From: CAIWHR01 sp963708855
GTDB lineage: Bacteria; Pseudomonadota; Gammaproteobacteria; Burkholderiales; Casimicrobiaceae
Length of the DNA stretch: 64,000 nucleotides
NCBI GenBank assembly: GCA_963708855.1
Contig: CAVPUM010000022.1
Span: 296,446 to 360,445 of the forward strand
Direction of reading: 5' to 3'
The position numbers were made by a program, and so were the translations under genes. This document shows positions 34,865 through 46,537 of this stretch, piece by piece (position 1 is the stretch's first letter; the number at the start of each line of letters is the position of its first letter). The notes below the pieces were generated by a model. It saw nothing but the letters and a program-made list of their open reading frames with translations, ran no database searches and had not been told where the DNA came from.

Positions 34865-35668
34865 GTGAGCGGGCCGCTACTCGTCAAGGCAGCGCGAACC
34901 GGACGGACCATTGCCCGCGTCACGCCGGAGTCTGCGGGCTGGCGCTACGTCGGCTTCGAGGCCCTCTGGCTGGCGCCCGGCGAAAGCTACACCGGCGCCA
35001 CGGGCGCGCGCGAGCTTTGCATCGTGGTCGTCGCCGGTCGCGTGTCGGTCGAAAGCGGTGAGCTCTCGTGGCGCGATCTGGGCCAGCGCGCGAGCCCGTT
35101 CGAGGATGTCGCTCCCCATGCGGTGTATCTGCCGCCCGGACGCGACGTGCGCATCACCGCGGACACCGACGCCGAGATAGCCCTGTGCACCGCGCCTGCG
35201 ACGAAGGGTGTCGCGCCGCGGTTGCTCGAACCGGCCGGCATGCGCCGTACGGTGCGCGGCCAGGGCTCGAACACGCGCTATGTGCGCGACATTCTTCCGC
35301 AGGACGCCTCCGCCGAGGCGCTGCTCGTCGTCGAGGTCATCACGCCGCCGGGGCACTCGTCGAGCTATCCGCCGCACAAGCACGACACCGACGCGATTCC
35401 CGCCGAGAGCTTCCTCGAGGAAACCTATTATCATCGGATCGATCCGCCCCAGGGCTTCGCCTTCCAGCGCGTGTACACCGACGACCGCTCGCTCGACGAG
35501 GCGATGACCGTCGAGGACCGCGACGTCGTCATGGTGCCGCGCGGCTACCATCCGGTGATCGTCCCGCACGGCTACACGTCGTATTACCTCAACGTGATGG
35601 CCGGGCCGCATCGCGTCTGGCATTTCCACAACGATCCGGCGCACGCGTGGATGCTGGCGCCAGGGTGA
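34865..35668 (+). CDS. iolB: 5-Deoxy-glucuronate isomerase
   Basis: 267 residues from the GTG at 34865. A double-cupin protein: WRYVGFEALWLAPGES and VVAGRVSVESGELSW in the first cupin; PGHSSSYPPHKHDTDAIPAE with the metal-binding His and Glu residues, ETYYHRIDPPQGFAFQRVYT and VPRGYHPVIVPHGYTSYYLN in the second. It converts 5-deoxy-glucuronate to 2-deoxy-5-keto-gluconate, the IolC substrate. The frame is intact. A short CCCCCACGCTCGCTGCGGGC repeat (35669-35698) follows before the glycosyltransferase. Confidence 0.93.
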   Translation: MSGPLLVKAARTGRTIARVTPESAGWRYVGFEALWLAPGESYTGATGARELCIVVVAGRVSVESGELSWRDLGQRASPFEDVAPHAVYLPPGRDVRITADTDAEIALCTAPATKGVAPRLLEPAGMRRTVRGQGSNTRYVRDILPQDASAEALLVVEVITPPGHSSSYPPHKHDTDAIPAESFLEETYYHRIDPPQGFAFQRVYTDDRSLDEAMTVEDRDVVMVPRGYHPVIVPHGYTSYYLNVMAGPHRVWHFHNDPAHAWMLAPG

Positions 35669-35698
35669 GCCCCCACGCTCGCTGCGGGCGCTGAGTCC

Positions 35699-36937
35699 GT
35701 GACGATCCCGCATTGGCTCTGGGTGACGCTCGCCTGGACGCTGGGCGTGGGTCCCGTGGCCACGCTGCTGCTCTGGGGAGTGATCTGGATCCGCCTCGAG
35801 CAGACGATGCGCAACGTGCCCACGCTGCGCCTGGGCGCAGACGCTCGCCGCGGCGCGATGCGCCGACGGGCAGGGTGTGCGTGGTGGTTCCCGCCTACAA
35901 CGAGTCGCGCGTCATCGCCGGGCTCGTCCGCTCGCTGCGCGACGAGACCTATCCGCAGCTGCGGTTCGTGCTGGCGCTCGACCGCTGCACCGACGACACC
36001 GCGGCGTTGGCCCGCGCGGAGATCGCCAATGATGACCGGTTCGAGATCGTCGAAATCGACACCTGTCCGGACGACTGGGTCGGCAAGGTCCACGCGCTGC
36101 ATGCCGGCGTGACGCGCTCGCGCGCCACGGCGGATGCCGAGTTCCTGCTCTTCGCCGACGCCGATACGCTCTTTGCGCCCGGCTGCATCGCGGCGGCGCT
36201 CGCGCTGATGCGGGATCGCCGGCTCGACCTCCTCAGCCTGCTCAGCACGCTGACGCACGACACCTGGTTCGAGCGCGTGGTGCAGACGACAACGGCCCTG
36301 GAGCTGATGCGTCGCTTCCCGCTGACGCTCGCGAACGCGGAGCGGGACCGGCGCGCATTCGCCAACGGCCAGTTCCTGCTGTTCAGACGCGATGCGTACG
36401 AAGCCATCGGCGGGCACGCGGCCGTCAAGGACGTGGTGTTCGAGGACGTCAATCTCGCGCGCCTCGTCGATCGCCGGGAAGCGCCGGCTGGGCGTGTTCA
36501 TGGCCGACGGCCTGTTCCGTTGCCGGATGTATGCGGATTGGGCGCAGTTCCGGCGCGGCTGGAAACGGATCTTCACCGAGTCCGCCAAACGCAAGGCGCG
36601 GCGACTGTCGCTCTGGTCCTGGCAGATCCGGTTGCTCGGCACCTTCTTTCCCCTCTGGACGCTCGTTGCCCTGGCGTTCGGCGCCGCGTTGGTCGTGCAG
36701 GATCCGCTGCGCGGCTGGTCGATGGTGGGGCTCTGTGTCGTCGCCCTGCTGGTCTGGGCCGGCGCGCTGCTCCGTATCTGCGCGACCGCGCACGCGCCGC
36801 TGTGGACGGCGCCCCTGCACATCGCCGGCGCCTGGCTGACGGCCGACCTGCTCGCCGAAGCGGCGCGCGATGTCCGCTCGCAGACGCCGACGCGCTGGGG
36901 CGGACGGGAGTACGACCTCCGCTCGGGCAAGGTCTGA
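35699..36937 (+). CDS. GT2 glycosyltransferase, HpnB-like, frameshifted
   Basis: About 412 residues with shifts near 35855 and 36475. N-terminal membrane helix (LWVTLAWTLGVGPVATLLLW), then a GT-A domain: RVCVVVPAYNESRVIAGLVR, LALDRCTDDTAALARAE, LLFADADTLFAPG (DxD), FANGQFLLFRRDAYEAIGGH and the VVFEDVNLARLV (ED) motif. Two or three membrane segments close the protein. This plan resembles the hopanoid-associated HpnB and related glycosyltransferases; acceptor unknown. It sits between iolB and the ABC genes with no obvious link to inositol use. Confidence 0.75.
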
Positions 36938-37080
36938 GGCTTACACCGGCAGGGGATAGCCGGCTGCGCGCGTCGCGCGGTCGGATCGGCGATCGGCGAT
37001 ACGTGGCGCGCGCAACTGCGTTGAAGCGGATGACGGCGAGCGTGTCGAGGTGGAGAAGGGCGAGAAATGGTGGTGCGGCG

Positions 37081-38046
37081 TCAGTGGCGCCTGCGCTCCA
37101 GCGAGAACGGAAAATGGCAGCGCACGCGCCGTCCCGCGTCGATTTCGCGTAGCGCAGGGGGCTCGGTCGCGCATCGCGGTTGCGCCACCGGACATCGCGT
37201 ATGGAAGCGGCATCCGGAAGGCGGATTCACGGCGCTCGGAATCTCGCCTTGCAGCACGATGGGCCGGTACCGCTTGCCCGGGTCGACCGCGGGGTTCGTC
37301 GACAGCAGCGCTGCCGTGTACGGGTGGGCGGGCGCCGCGAAGAGATCGCGGGTCGCGCCCTCGTCGACGATCTCGCCCAGATACATCACCACGGTGCGCC
37401 CGGTGACGCGGCGAATCACGTTGAGGTTGTGGCTGACCAGCAGATAGGTGAGCCCGAACTCCTGTTGCAGGTCGAGCAGCAGATTCAGGAGCTCGCCCTG
37501 CACCGAGACGTCGAGCCCGGCCGTCGGCTCGTCGGCCACGACGATCTCCGGCCGCATCAGCAACGCGCGCGCGACGCCGACCCGTCGCGCCTGCCCGCCC
37601 GAGATCTGATGCGGAAATTTCGCCAGCACGTCCTCCGGCGAGGCCAAGGCGCCGGAGAATCGACGGCGAGCTCGGCCAGCGTCCTCGGCGCGCGGCAGCC
37701 CGTGGATGGCGATCGGCTCTTCCAGCGCGCGGCCGATGGTCATTCGGGGCGACAGCGATGCCACGGCATCCTGCAGCAGCATTTGCGCCCGCCGACGGAA
37801 GGCGAGCGGATCCTGCGCCAGTTGCCGCGCCACCGGCTGGCCGCCGACGCGGACCGTCCCCGACGACGGCCGCGTGAGCCCGACCAGGATCCGGCACAGC
37901 GTGCTCTTGCCCGAACCGGATTCGCCGACGAGGCCGACGATCTCGCCTTTGCGGATGGCCAGCGTGACGTCGTCGAGCGCGCGCACCCGTCCGTCGAAGA
38001 CGACGCTGACGCCGTCGAACTCGACCAGCGGCGCGGTCCGCCGCAC
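37081..38046 (-). CDS. Peptide-type ABC importer ATP-binding protein (DppF-like)
   Basis: 321 residues from a GTG directly after the stop of the DppD-like gene. Walker A GESGSGKST, signature HQISGGQARRVGVARAL, Walker B IVVADEPTAGLD, switch LVSHNL, and the oligopeptide-transporter C-terminal extension PPSGCRFHTRCPVAQPRC, whose Cys residues bind a cluster in some relatives. It is the downstream ATPase of a five-gene importer on the minus strand. The 143 bases that follow to the end of the glycosyltransferase (36938-37080) show nothing I can name. Confidence 0.9.
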   Translation of the reverse strand: MRRTAPLVEFDGVSVVFDGRVRALDDVTLAIRKGEIVGLVGESGSGKSTLCRILVGLTRPSSGTVRVGGQPVARQLAQDPLAFRRRAQMLLQDAVASLSPRMTIGRALEEPIAIHGLPRAEDAGRARRRFSGALASPEDVLAKFPHQISGGQARRVGVARALLMRPEIVVADEPTAGLDVSVQGELLNLLLDLQQEFGLTYLLVSHNLNVIRRVTGRTVVMYLGEIVDEGATRDLFAAPAHPYTAALLSTNPAVDPGKRYRPIVLQGEIPSAVNPPSGCRFHTRCPVAQPRCATEPPALREIDAGRRVRCHFPFSLERRRH

Positions 38047-39037
38047 TCACGCAAGTTCCGGTCGCCAATTCGCATCCCAGCGCACGCACGCGCCGGCGCC
38101 GGGCCCGGCATCGCGCAGGGCGGGCACCGACGAACGGCAGGCGTCCGTCGCATGCGGGCAGCGCGGGGCGAACACGCACGCGACGTGCGCGCTGACCGGA
38201 TCCGGCACGTCGCCCGGGATCGAGACAAGGCGGCCGCCCGCGACGGCATCGTCGTCGAGCTCGCAGGCGAGCAGGGCGCGGGTATAGGGATGGCGCGGCG
38301 CTCCCAGCACCTCGGCCACGGGGCCGGTCTCCACGACGGTGCCGCCGTACATGACGCACAGGTCGTCGCAGAGCTGGGCGACGAGCCCGAGCTGGTGCGA
38401 AATGAAGACGATCGACCCGGCGAAGCTGCGCGCGCAGGTCCTTCAGCAGCGCGACGATCTGGGCTTCCACCGTCGCATCCAGCGCCGTGGTCGGCTCGTC
38501 GGCGAGCAGCAGGTCCGGCTCGACCAGCAGCGCCATGGCGATCAGCACGCGCTGGCGCATGCCGCCGGAGAGCTGATGCGGATAGGACGAAAATCGCAGC
38601 GGCGCATCGGCGATGCCGACGCTCTCCAGCGCGGCGATCGCGCGCGCCTCGGCTGCCTTGCGCGCCAGACCCGGATGGCGCCGGCGCAGCACGTCGACGA
38701 GATGCGTGCCGATCGTGAACAGCGGATTGAGCGCCGTCATCGGATCCTGAAAGATCATGGCGATGCGCGTGCCGCGCCAGGCGTCCATCGCCGCCTCGGG
38801 AAGCGCGAGCAGATCGGTGCCGTCGAACACGATCTCGCCGTCGATGCGCGAGAGGTTGGCCGGCAGCAGGCGGACGAGGCAGGCCGCGAGGCTCGACTTG
38901 CCCGACCCCGATTCGCCGACCACGCCGACGATGCGGCGGCGCCCGATGTCGAGGTCGATGCCGCGCAGGATGCGGGCGGTGCCGCGCGCGGTCGACGCTT
39001 CGAGCGTCAGCTTGCGGATCGACACCAGCGGCGTCAT
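38047..39037 (-). CDS. Peptide-type ABC importer ATP-binding protein (DppD-like), frameshifted
   Basis: About 330 residues with one inserted base near 38420. MTPLVSIRKLTLEAS start, Walker A GESGSGKSS, Q-loop FQDPMTALNPLFTIG, signature HQLSGGMRQRVLIAMAL, Walker B LLLADEPTTALD, then after the shift the switch region FISHQLG, MYGGTVVETGPVAEVL and the CVFAPRCPHATDAC extension. It pairs with the adjacent DppF-like ATPase. The frame reads through cleanly on both sides of the shift, pointing to a sequence error. Confidence 0.88.
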
Positions 39038-39178
39038 TGAACGGCCCCCACGCTTGCGGCTGGCGCCGCTGCGCTGCCCCCGAGGCGATGCGCTTGGGCG
39101 CGGCGAGCGCATGACGACCCCCACGCGCGGCTGGCGCCGCTGCCCAGGGCGGCGCCTGGGCGGCGGCGACGCTCATCG
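39038..39178. repeat. Two GC-rich intergenic repeats (CCCCCACGC family)
   Basis: Between the ATPase and permease genes two related blocks share CCCCCACGC and GGCTGGCGCCGCTGC (about 39045-39075 and 39118-39147). Relatives lie at 35669-35698 and 45605-45658, the latter with a CCCCCCGCGGGGG inverted core. They are typical of Burkholderiales intergenic regions and could form stable hairpins that affect message ends. Confidence 0.6.
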
Positions 39179-40034
39179 TCAGAACTCCTGCCGGATGCGC
39201 GGATCGACCGCGTCGCGCAGCGCCTCGCCGAACAGCGTGAAGCCGAGCGTGGCAACCGCGAGCGCGAGGCTCGACACGACGACCGGCACCCAGCTGTCCG
39301 ACAGGTACTGGTAGCCGTCCTGGATCAGCGTGCCCCAGCTTGCGAGCGGCGGGCGCACGCCGAGTCCCAGGAACGACAGGCCGGCCTCGATGGTGATCAC
39401 GACCGGAATGTCCATGGAGGCGAGGATCACCAGCGGACCGAGGATGTTGGGCAGGATGTGGTGCACGACGATGCGGGCAAACGAGGCGCCAAGGATGCGC
39501 TCGGCCTCCAGAAACGGCGCGCTCTGCAACGCCAGCACCTGCGCGCGCGCCACGCGGCCGAAGTGCGGCGTCAGCGTGATCGCCACGATCGCCACCACGA
39601 TCAGCGTCGACGGGCCGAACACGGCGACGATGGCGAGCGCCAGCACCATGCTCGGGAACGAGGCGATGACGTCGAACACGATCAGCACGAAGCGCTCGAG
39701 GCGCGCCGGCAGATGCGCGGCGACGATGCCGAGCAGCGTGCCGAGACCGAGCGCAATCGCGATCGCCGTCAGCGCGACGCTCATCGCCACCGTGGCGCCG
39801 TGCACCAGCCGCGAATAGAGGTCGCGCCCGAGGTGGTCGGTCCCCAGCCAGTGCGCGAACGACGGCGCGGCAAAGCGGTTCATCACGTCGAGCCGGTCGG
39901 GATCGGCCGTCGCGACCCAGGGCGCGAGGAGCGCCGCGACCAGCACGACGCGTCACGATGCCGAATCCCGTGGCACCCGTGAGCGTGGAACAGACACGGC
40001 GCAGGATGCGACAGGCGCCCGCGAGCGCCGTCAT
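39179..40034 (-). CDS. Peptide-type ABC importer permease (DppC-like), frameshifted
   Basis: About 285 residues with one shift near 39950 in the N-terminal membrane helix. After it: LLAPWVATADPDRLDVMNRF, HWLGTDHLGRDLYSRLVHG (a DppC hallmark), VLALQSAPFLEAERILGASF and the EAA-type loop GASFARIVVHHILPNILGPL, ending FGEALRDAVDPRIRQEF. Six membrane segments expected. Its ATG overlaps the DppB-like stop (ATGA). Confidence 0.87.
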
Positions 40035-40960
40035 CCGGTCGCTCCCCGGCGCGACGTGTCGTGGCGGATTCGCGGGTCGATGGCCGAGTAGGACAGGTCG
40101 ACGATGAGGTTCACGACGACGAACAGGACGACGACGACCAGCACCGCGCCCTGCACGACAGGGTAGTTGCGCTCCGAGATCGCGTCGTAGATGAGTCGCC
40201 CGAGTCCCGGTCGCGCGAAGACGATCTCGACCAGGACCGCGCCGCCCAGCAGACGGCCGATGCCCATGCCGAGGATCGTGATGGTCGGGATGCAGGCGTT
40301 CTTCAACGCGTACTTGTAGGTGACGAGCCGCCGCGAAAGCCCGAAGGCGCGCGACGTGCGGATGTAGGGCTCGGCCATCACCTCGAGCATGGACGTGCGA
40401 ATCAGCCGGGCGATGAAGCCGATCCAGCCCAGCGCGAGGGCCAGCGTCGGCAGGATCATCCGCCGGACCTCGTCCCCGAACGCGCCGGTGCGGCTCGCGC
40501 CCAGCACCGGCAGCCAGTCGAGCCAGATGGCGAAGATCAGCAGCAGGAAGATCGCGATCACGAAGCTCGGCACGGCGATGAAGGCGACGGAGACGAACGC
40601 GAGGATGTTGTCCGCCACCGAGCCGCGATGCGTCGCCGCGAAGACGCCGAGCGGGACGCCGATCGCCACGGCGAGGCCGATCGCCGAAAACGTGAGGATC
40701 AGCGTATACGGGAGCACCTCGCGGATCAGGCCCGCGACCGAACGGCCCGATATCACGTCGGTGCCGAGGTTGCCGGTGAGCACGTTCGCGAAAAAGCGCC
40801 CGAGGCGGACGGGAAGCGGCTGATCGAGCCCCATCTCCGCGATGAAGCGCCGCGACAGCTCGGGCGTGGCCTGGGGTCCGAGCAGCGTGGTCGCGGGATC
40901 GCCGGGGACCACCGCCGACAGCGTGAACAGCAGCAGCATGGCCCCGAGCACGATCAGCAC
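40031..40960 (-). CDS. Peptide-type ABC importer permease (DppB-like)
   Basis: 309 residues as given, beginning at a GTG in VLIVLGAMLLLFTLSAVVPG. The family normally starts about 11 residues earlier and the upstream bases do encode LRYLASRLVTT in the same frame (to about 40993), but no standard start codon is present there, so the true start is uncertain or disturbed by a sequence error. PGDPATTLLGPQATPELSRR, GRSVAGLIREVLPYTLIL, the EAA loop YALKNACIPTITILG and the ending YSAIDPRIRHD are typical. Confidence 0.85.
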   Translation of the reverse strand: MLIVLGAMLLLFTLSAVVPGDPATTLLGPQATPELSRRFIAEMGLDQPLPVRLGRFFANVLTGNLGTDVISGRSVAGLIREVLPYTLILTFSAIGLAVAIGVPLGVFAATHRGSVADNILAFVSVAFIAVPSFVIAIFLLLIFAIWLDWLPVLGASRTGAFGDEVRRMILPTLALALGWIGFIARLIRTSMLEVMAEPYIRTSRAFGLSRRLVTYKYALKNACIPTITILGMGIGRLLGGAVLVEIVFARPGLGRLIYDAISERNYPVVQGAVLVVVVLFVVVNLIVDLSYSAIDPRIRHDTSRRGATG

Positions 40961-41060
40961 GGTCGTGACGAGGCGGCTCGCGAGGTAGCGCAGCGCCTCG
41001 GCGGTTCGCGTTGCCTTCTCCCGCGGACATCGTGGCGTGTCGCCGCGTTACGGCGTCAGG

Positions 41061-42615
41061 TCAGGTCGCCGCGCCGAATTCGTCGTACTGCCAGTCGATC
41101 CAGCCGGGAACCGCCGGCGGGCCGGATCCAGTTGCGGTGCACGAGCGTGTTGGCCTCGTTGGTGAGCCAGACGAAGGCGGCGCTCCTGTCCATCAGCCGC
41201 TGCGCGTCGACCACCAGCTGCCGGCGCCTGGCCGGATCGACTTCGCCCGCCGACTGCGCGTACAGGGCGTCGAATTCCGGGCTGTTCCAGCGCTGCCAGT
41301 TCCAGTCGCCGATCTGGCCGGAGACGAACCATTGCATGATGAAGTTGGGATCGTGCTTGCCGTTGAAGCGGGTGATGAAGAGATCGATGTTCTTGCCGGT
41401 GTCGCCCTTGCCGGAGTTCCAGAAGGTGCCGCCCTCCTGCGCGTCGACCTCGACCGTGATGCCGACGTCGGCGAGCAGCGCGCGCGCCACCAGCGCCATG
41501 CTCTGATAGTGGGCCTGGTTCAGGACCAGCAATTTGACCTTGAGGTTGGAGATCCCCGCGGCCGCCAGCAGGCTCTTGGCCTCGGCCACGTTGCGCTTGT
41601 AGACGGGCGCCTCGCGCCAGTGGCCGAGGATCTGCGGCGGCAGCAGCGTATTGAGCCGCGGGGCCTTGCCGTTGTAGCCGGCCGCCAGCATCTGGTCGAC
41701 GTCGAGCGCGAGGCGGATCGCCTGCCGGACGCGCAGATCGGACAGCGGCGCCTTCTCCACGTTCATGCCGAGCCAGACGTAGGCGATGCTGGGCTGATCG
41801 TTGACCGTGAGCCCGGCCACCGAGCGCAGCGGCTCGGCCGCGGCCGGCGCCAGCACCGCAAAGTCGAGCTCGCCCGAGCGCAGCGCCAGATCGGTCGTGC
41901 GCGCATCGGAGATGAAGCGGATCGCGATCTCCTCGTAATGCGGCCTGCGGCCGGCGTACGCCGGATTGCGGCGCAGCGTGGCGCCTTTCTGCCGTTCGAG
42001 CGCAGACCAGCTGGTACGGTCCGGAGCCGACGGGCTTGGTCGCGAAGTCCGCGCCGCGCTGCTCGACCGCCTTGCGCGGGACGATGCAGCCCGGAGCCGT
42101 CGGCGATCACGACGTCGTACAGGTTGGCGCGCGGTTGCGTGAGCACGATGCGGCCTTCGTACTTGCTCCTGCACTTCGACCCCCTGCAGGTACAGCCAGT
42201 CGGCCTTGTAGGTCGATTCCCTGGCGCCGTCCTTCGGCGGCAGGCCGATGCGCTCGAACGAGAACTTCACGTCGTCGGCGGTCATCTCGCCGAAGCCGTC
42301 GGTGAACATCTGGCCCGGCTTCAGACGGAACTCGATGACGGTCGGCGAGATCTGCCTGACCTCGGCCGCCGCGTCGAGCTCGAGCTCGGCGGAATTCGGC
42401 TTCTGCCGCATCAGGCGCTGAAAGACGACGCGCATGACGTTGCCCTCCCACGGCCCGGTGCGATGGGCCGGATCGAGCACGGCGAGGTCCCGGTCGATGC
42501 GCACCGTGATGCTCGTGCGCGGACCGGTCTGCGCCCGCACGTCGAGCGCGTAGGCGAGCGCGGATCCGCCAACGGTCACGAGAAAGTCGCGGCGATTGAA
42601 ATGGGCGTTCGTCAT
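41061..42615 (-). CDS. Peptide-type ABC importer substrate-binding protein, frameshifted
   Basis: About 517 residues. A Tat-type signal (NRRDFLVTVGGSALAYALDV) leads into an SBP_bac_5 domain: TVRIDRDLAVLDPAHRTG, VVFQRLMRQKPNS, EFRLKPGQMFTDGFGEMTADDVKFSFER. Between about 42000 and 42170 two compensating shifts scramble some 60 residues; the right frame reads LTQPRANLYDVVIADGSG there. A third shift near 41110 changes the last 20 residues, and the corrected stop is at 41061. It defines the specificity of the importer; the substrate is unknown, though placement among iol genes hints at an inositol-related or conjugated compound. Confidence 0.84.
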
Positions 42616-42703
42616 GGCAGTCTCCTCCAGGCCGTTCGTCGCCGCGCGCAGGTGCTCGACGGCAGGCCGGATTCGAATCCGGCCGCGGTGCCGCGAACGG
42701 GTC

Positions 42704-44233
<1,530 letters not shown>

Positions 44234-44418
44234 GGCGGCATCTCCGAAAAACGCGCAGCGCACGACAGCGGCGGGAGCATGGCGACTGCAGGAACCGAAC
44301 AGTTTAGCGCTAACGCGTCGAGGGTGGGCCGGGAACCGGTAAAATGCGAGGAACACGACGTCGCAGCCCGGGTTTCGCCGGACCCGGAACAGGGCGGATA
44401 CCGCCGGAGCGCTCATCG

Positions 44419-45604
44419 ATGAGTCAGCAGGTCTACGTCGCAGGGGTCGGCATGATCCCGTTCGCCAAGCCGGGGGCGAGCGAGCCCTACGACGCGATGG
44501 GCGCCGCCGCCGCGGTCGACGCGCTCGCCGACGCGGGCGTCGCCTACCCGGACGTGCAGCAGGCGTACGCAGGCTACGTCTACGGCGATTCCACCGCCGG
44601 CCAGAAAGCCCTCTATCGCGTCGGCATGACCGGCATTCCGGTGTTCAACGTGAACAACAACTGCTCGACCGGATCCACCGCGCTCTTCCTCGCGCGGCAG
44701 GCGATCGAAAGCGGCGCCGTCGACTGCGCGCTGGCGCTCGGATTCGAGCAGATGATGCCGGGCGCGCTCGGCACGCACTTCAACGATCGGCCGACCCCAT
44801 TCGACGACTTCAATCGCGAAACCGATGCGCTGGTCGGGATGCCCGACGTGCCGCTCGCGATCCGCTACTTCGGCGGCGCCGGCCTGTCGCACATGAAGAA
44901 GTACGGCACGAAGCTCGAGACCTTCGCGCACATCCGCGCCAAGGCGAGCCGTCATGCGCGCGAACAACCCGCTGGCGCTGTTCCGGCGGGAAGTCAGCGC
45001 CGAGGAGGTGCTTGCCTCGCCTTCGTTGATGCCCGGCGTGATGACCCGGCTGATGGCCTGCCCGCCGACCTGCGGCGCGGCGGCGGCCGTCCTGGTCTCG
45101 GCGGCCTTCGCGCGCCGGCACCACCTCGATACGACGGTCTCCATCGCGGCGCAGGCGATGACGACCGACACGCCGGACACTTTCGCCGCGCACGACATGA
45201 TGCAGCTCGTCGGCTACGGCATGACGCAGGCGGCCGCGCGGCAGGTCTACGCTGCCGCCGGCATCGGCCCCGAGGACGTCGACGTGGTCGAGCTGCACGA
45301 CTGTTTCGCGCACAACGAGCTCATCAGCTACGAGGCGCTGGGGTTGTGCCCGGAGGGCGGGGCCGAGAAGTTCGTTGCCGACGGCGACAACACCTACGGC
45401 GGCAGGTACGTCACCAATCCCTCGGGCGGTCTCCTGTCGAAGGGGCATCCGCTGGGCGCGACGGGGCTCGCCCAGTGCTTCGAGCTGACGCAGCAGCTGC
45501 GCGGCACCGCCGACCGGCGCCAGGTCGAGGGCGCCCGGATCGGCCTGCAGCACAATCTCGGGCTCGGCGGCGCCTGCGTCGTCACGCTGTACCGCGCGAC
45601 TTGA
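44419..45604 (+). CDS. SCP2-type thiolase (acetyl-CoA acetyltransferase family), frameshifted
   Basis: About 394 residues with one shift near 44955. MSQQVYVAGVGMIPFAKPG start; nucleophilic Cys in FNVNNNCSTGSTALFLARQA; VELHDCFAHNELISYEALGL and GGLLSKGHPLGATGLAQ carry the His/Cys residues of the active site; it closes LGGACVVTLYRA. SCP-x-like thiolases cleave 3-ketoacyl-CoA, often with bulky or branched acyl groups such as sterol side chains. It starts a five-gene operon for acyl-CoA breakdown. Confidence 0.88.
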
Positions 45605-45658
45605 TGAACGGCCCCCACGCTCACGGTGTTCGCTGCCCCCCGCGGGGGCGCTGAGCCG
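45605..45658 (+). repeat. GC-rich intergenic repeat with CCCCCCGCGGGGG core
   Basis: Directly after the thiolase stop, ACGGCCCCCACGCTCACGG is followed by a CCCCCCGCGGGGG inverted sequence and GCGCTGAGCC. It belongs to the family at 39038-39178 and 35669-35698. It separates the thiolase from the hydratase genes by 60 bases. Confidence 0.6.
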
Positions 45659-45664
45659 TCGCCC

Positions 45665-46109
45665 ATGCTCGACGAGACGCTGATCGGACACACGTTTCCG
45701 CCGCATTCGGCGGACGTCGAGGCGGGCCGTTTGCGCCTGTTCGCCAAGGCGACGGGCGAAACGCGCCCCGAATACTGCGACGAAGCCGCCGCGCGTGCGG
45801 CCGGGCATCCCGGCGCTTCCGGCGCCGCCGACTTTCGCCGCGTGCCTCTACCTGGACGTGCCCGACCCCTTCGCCTGGTATCGCGAGCTTGGCATCGACC
45901 TCGCACGCGTGCTGCACGGTGCGCAGAGCTTCCGCTATTTCGCGCCGATCTACGCGGGCGACCGCCTGACCTTTGCCTCCCGCATCGGCAACGTATTCCG
46001 CAAGAAGAACGGCGCGCTTACGTTCATCATCCGGGAGATCGAGGTGACCAATCAGGCGGGAACGCGCGTTGCCGAATTACGCTCGACCATCGTCGTGCGC
46101 GGCGCCTGA
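45665..46109 (+). CDS. MaoC/FAS1-type dehydratase-like hot-dog protein, frameshifted
   Basis: About 148 residues with one shift near 45825. N-terminal MLDETLIGHTFPPHSADVEAGRLRLFAKATGE, then PAPPTFAACLYLDVPDPFAW, HGAQSFRYFAPIYAGDRLTF and a RKKNGALTFIIREIEVTNQ strand. This N-terminal-type MaoC subunit lacks the full hydratase motif and usually forms a heterodimer with a catalytic partner, here the next gene, whose ATG immediately follows this stop (TGAATG). Confidence 0.78.
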
Positions 46110-46537
46110 ATGCAAGCCGGTGAGCACTTGCCTACGATTCGGTCAACGTCGGCGACGCGCTGCCGCCGTTGTCCCTGCCGCCGCTGACCCGGACGACGCT
46201 CGCGCTCTACGCCGGAGCGTCGGGCGACCACAACCCGATGCACATCGACATCGATTTCGCCCGCGCGGCGGGGATGCCGGACGTGTTCGCCCACGGCATG
46301 CTGTCGATGGCGTGGCTGGCACGGCTGCTCACGAACTGGGCGCCGCAGCGGGACCTGCGCGAGTTCGGCGTGCGCTTTTCCGCGCTCACCCACGTCGGCG
46401 AGCGCATCGTCTGCACCGGCCGGGTCACGGAGAAGCTCGAGCGCGACGGCGAGCGGCTGATCCGCGTCGCGGTCGCGACCGCGAACGAAGCGGGCGAGGT
46501 CAAGCTCTCCGGCGACGCGTTGATCGCGGTGCGATGA
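46110..46537 (+). CDS. MaoC-type enoyl-CoA hydratase, frameshifted near start
   Basis: About 142 residues. The ATG at 46110 reads MQAGEHL and a one-base shift near 46128 leads into YDSVNVGDALPPLSLPPLTR. The hydratase-2 motif YAGASGDHNPMHIDIDFAR holds the Asp and His catalytic pair, followed by HGMLSMAWLARLLTNW. It should hydrate trans-2-enoyl-CoA, together with the upstream hot-dog subunit. If the shift is real, translation could start from an internal TTG at 46169, giving a 122-residue form that still holds the motif. Its end overlaps the next start (ATGA). Confidence 0.82.

Noticed and set aside
29647..36937. Treating the frameshifted iol genes and glycosyltransferase as pseudogenes
   Set aside because: All flanking conserved residues are intact, several adjacent genes are hit at once by single-base changes, and similar shifts occur in unrelated genes, which fits sequencing error.
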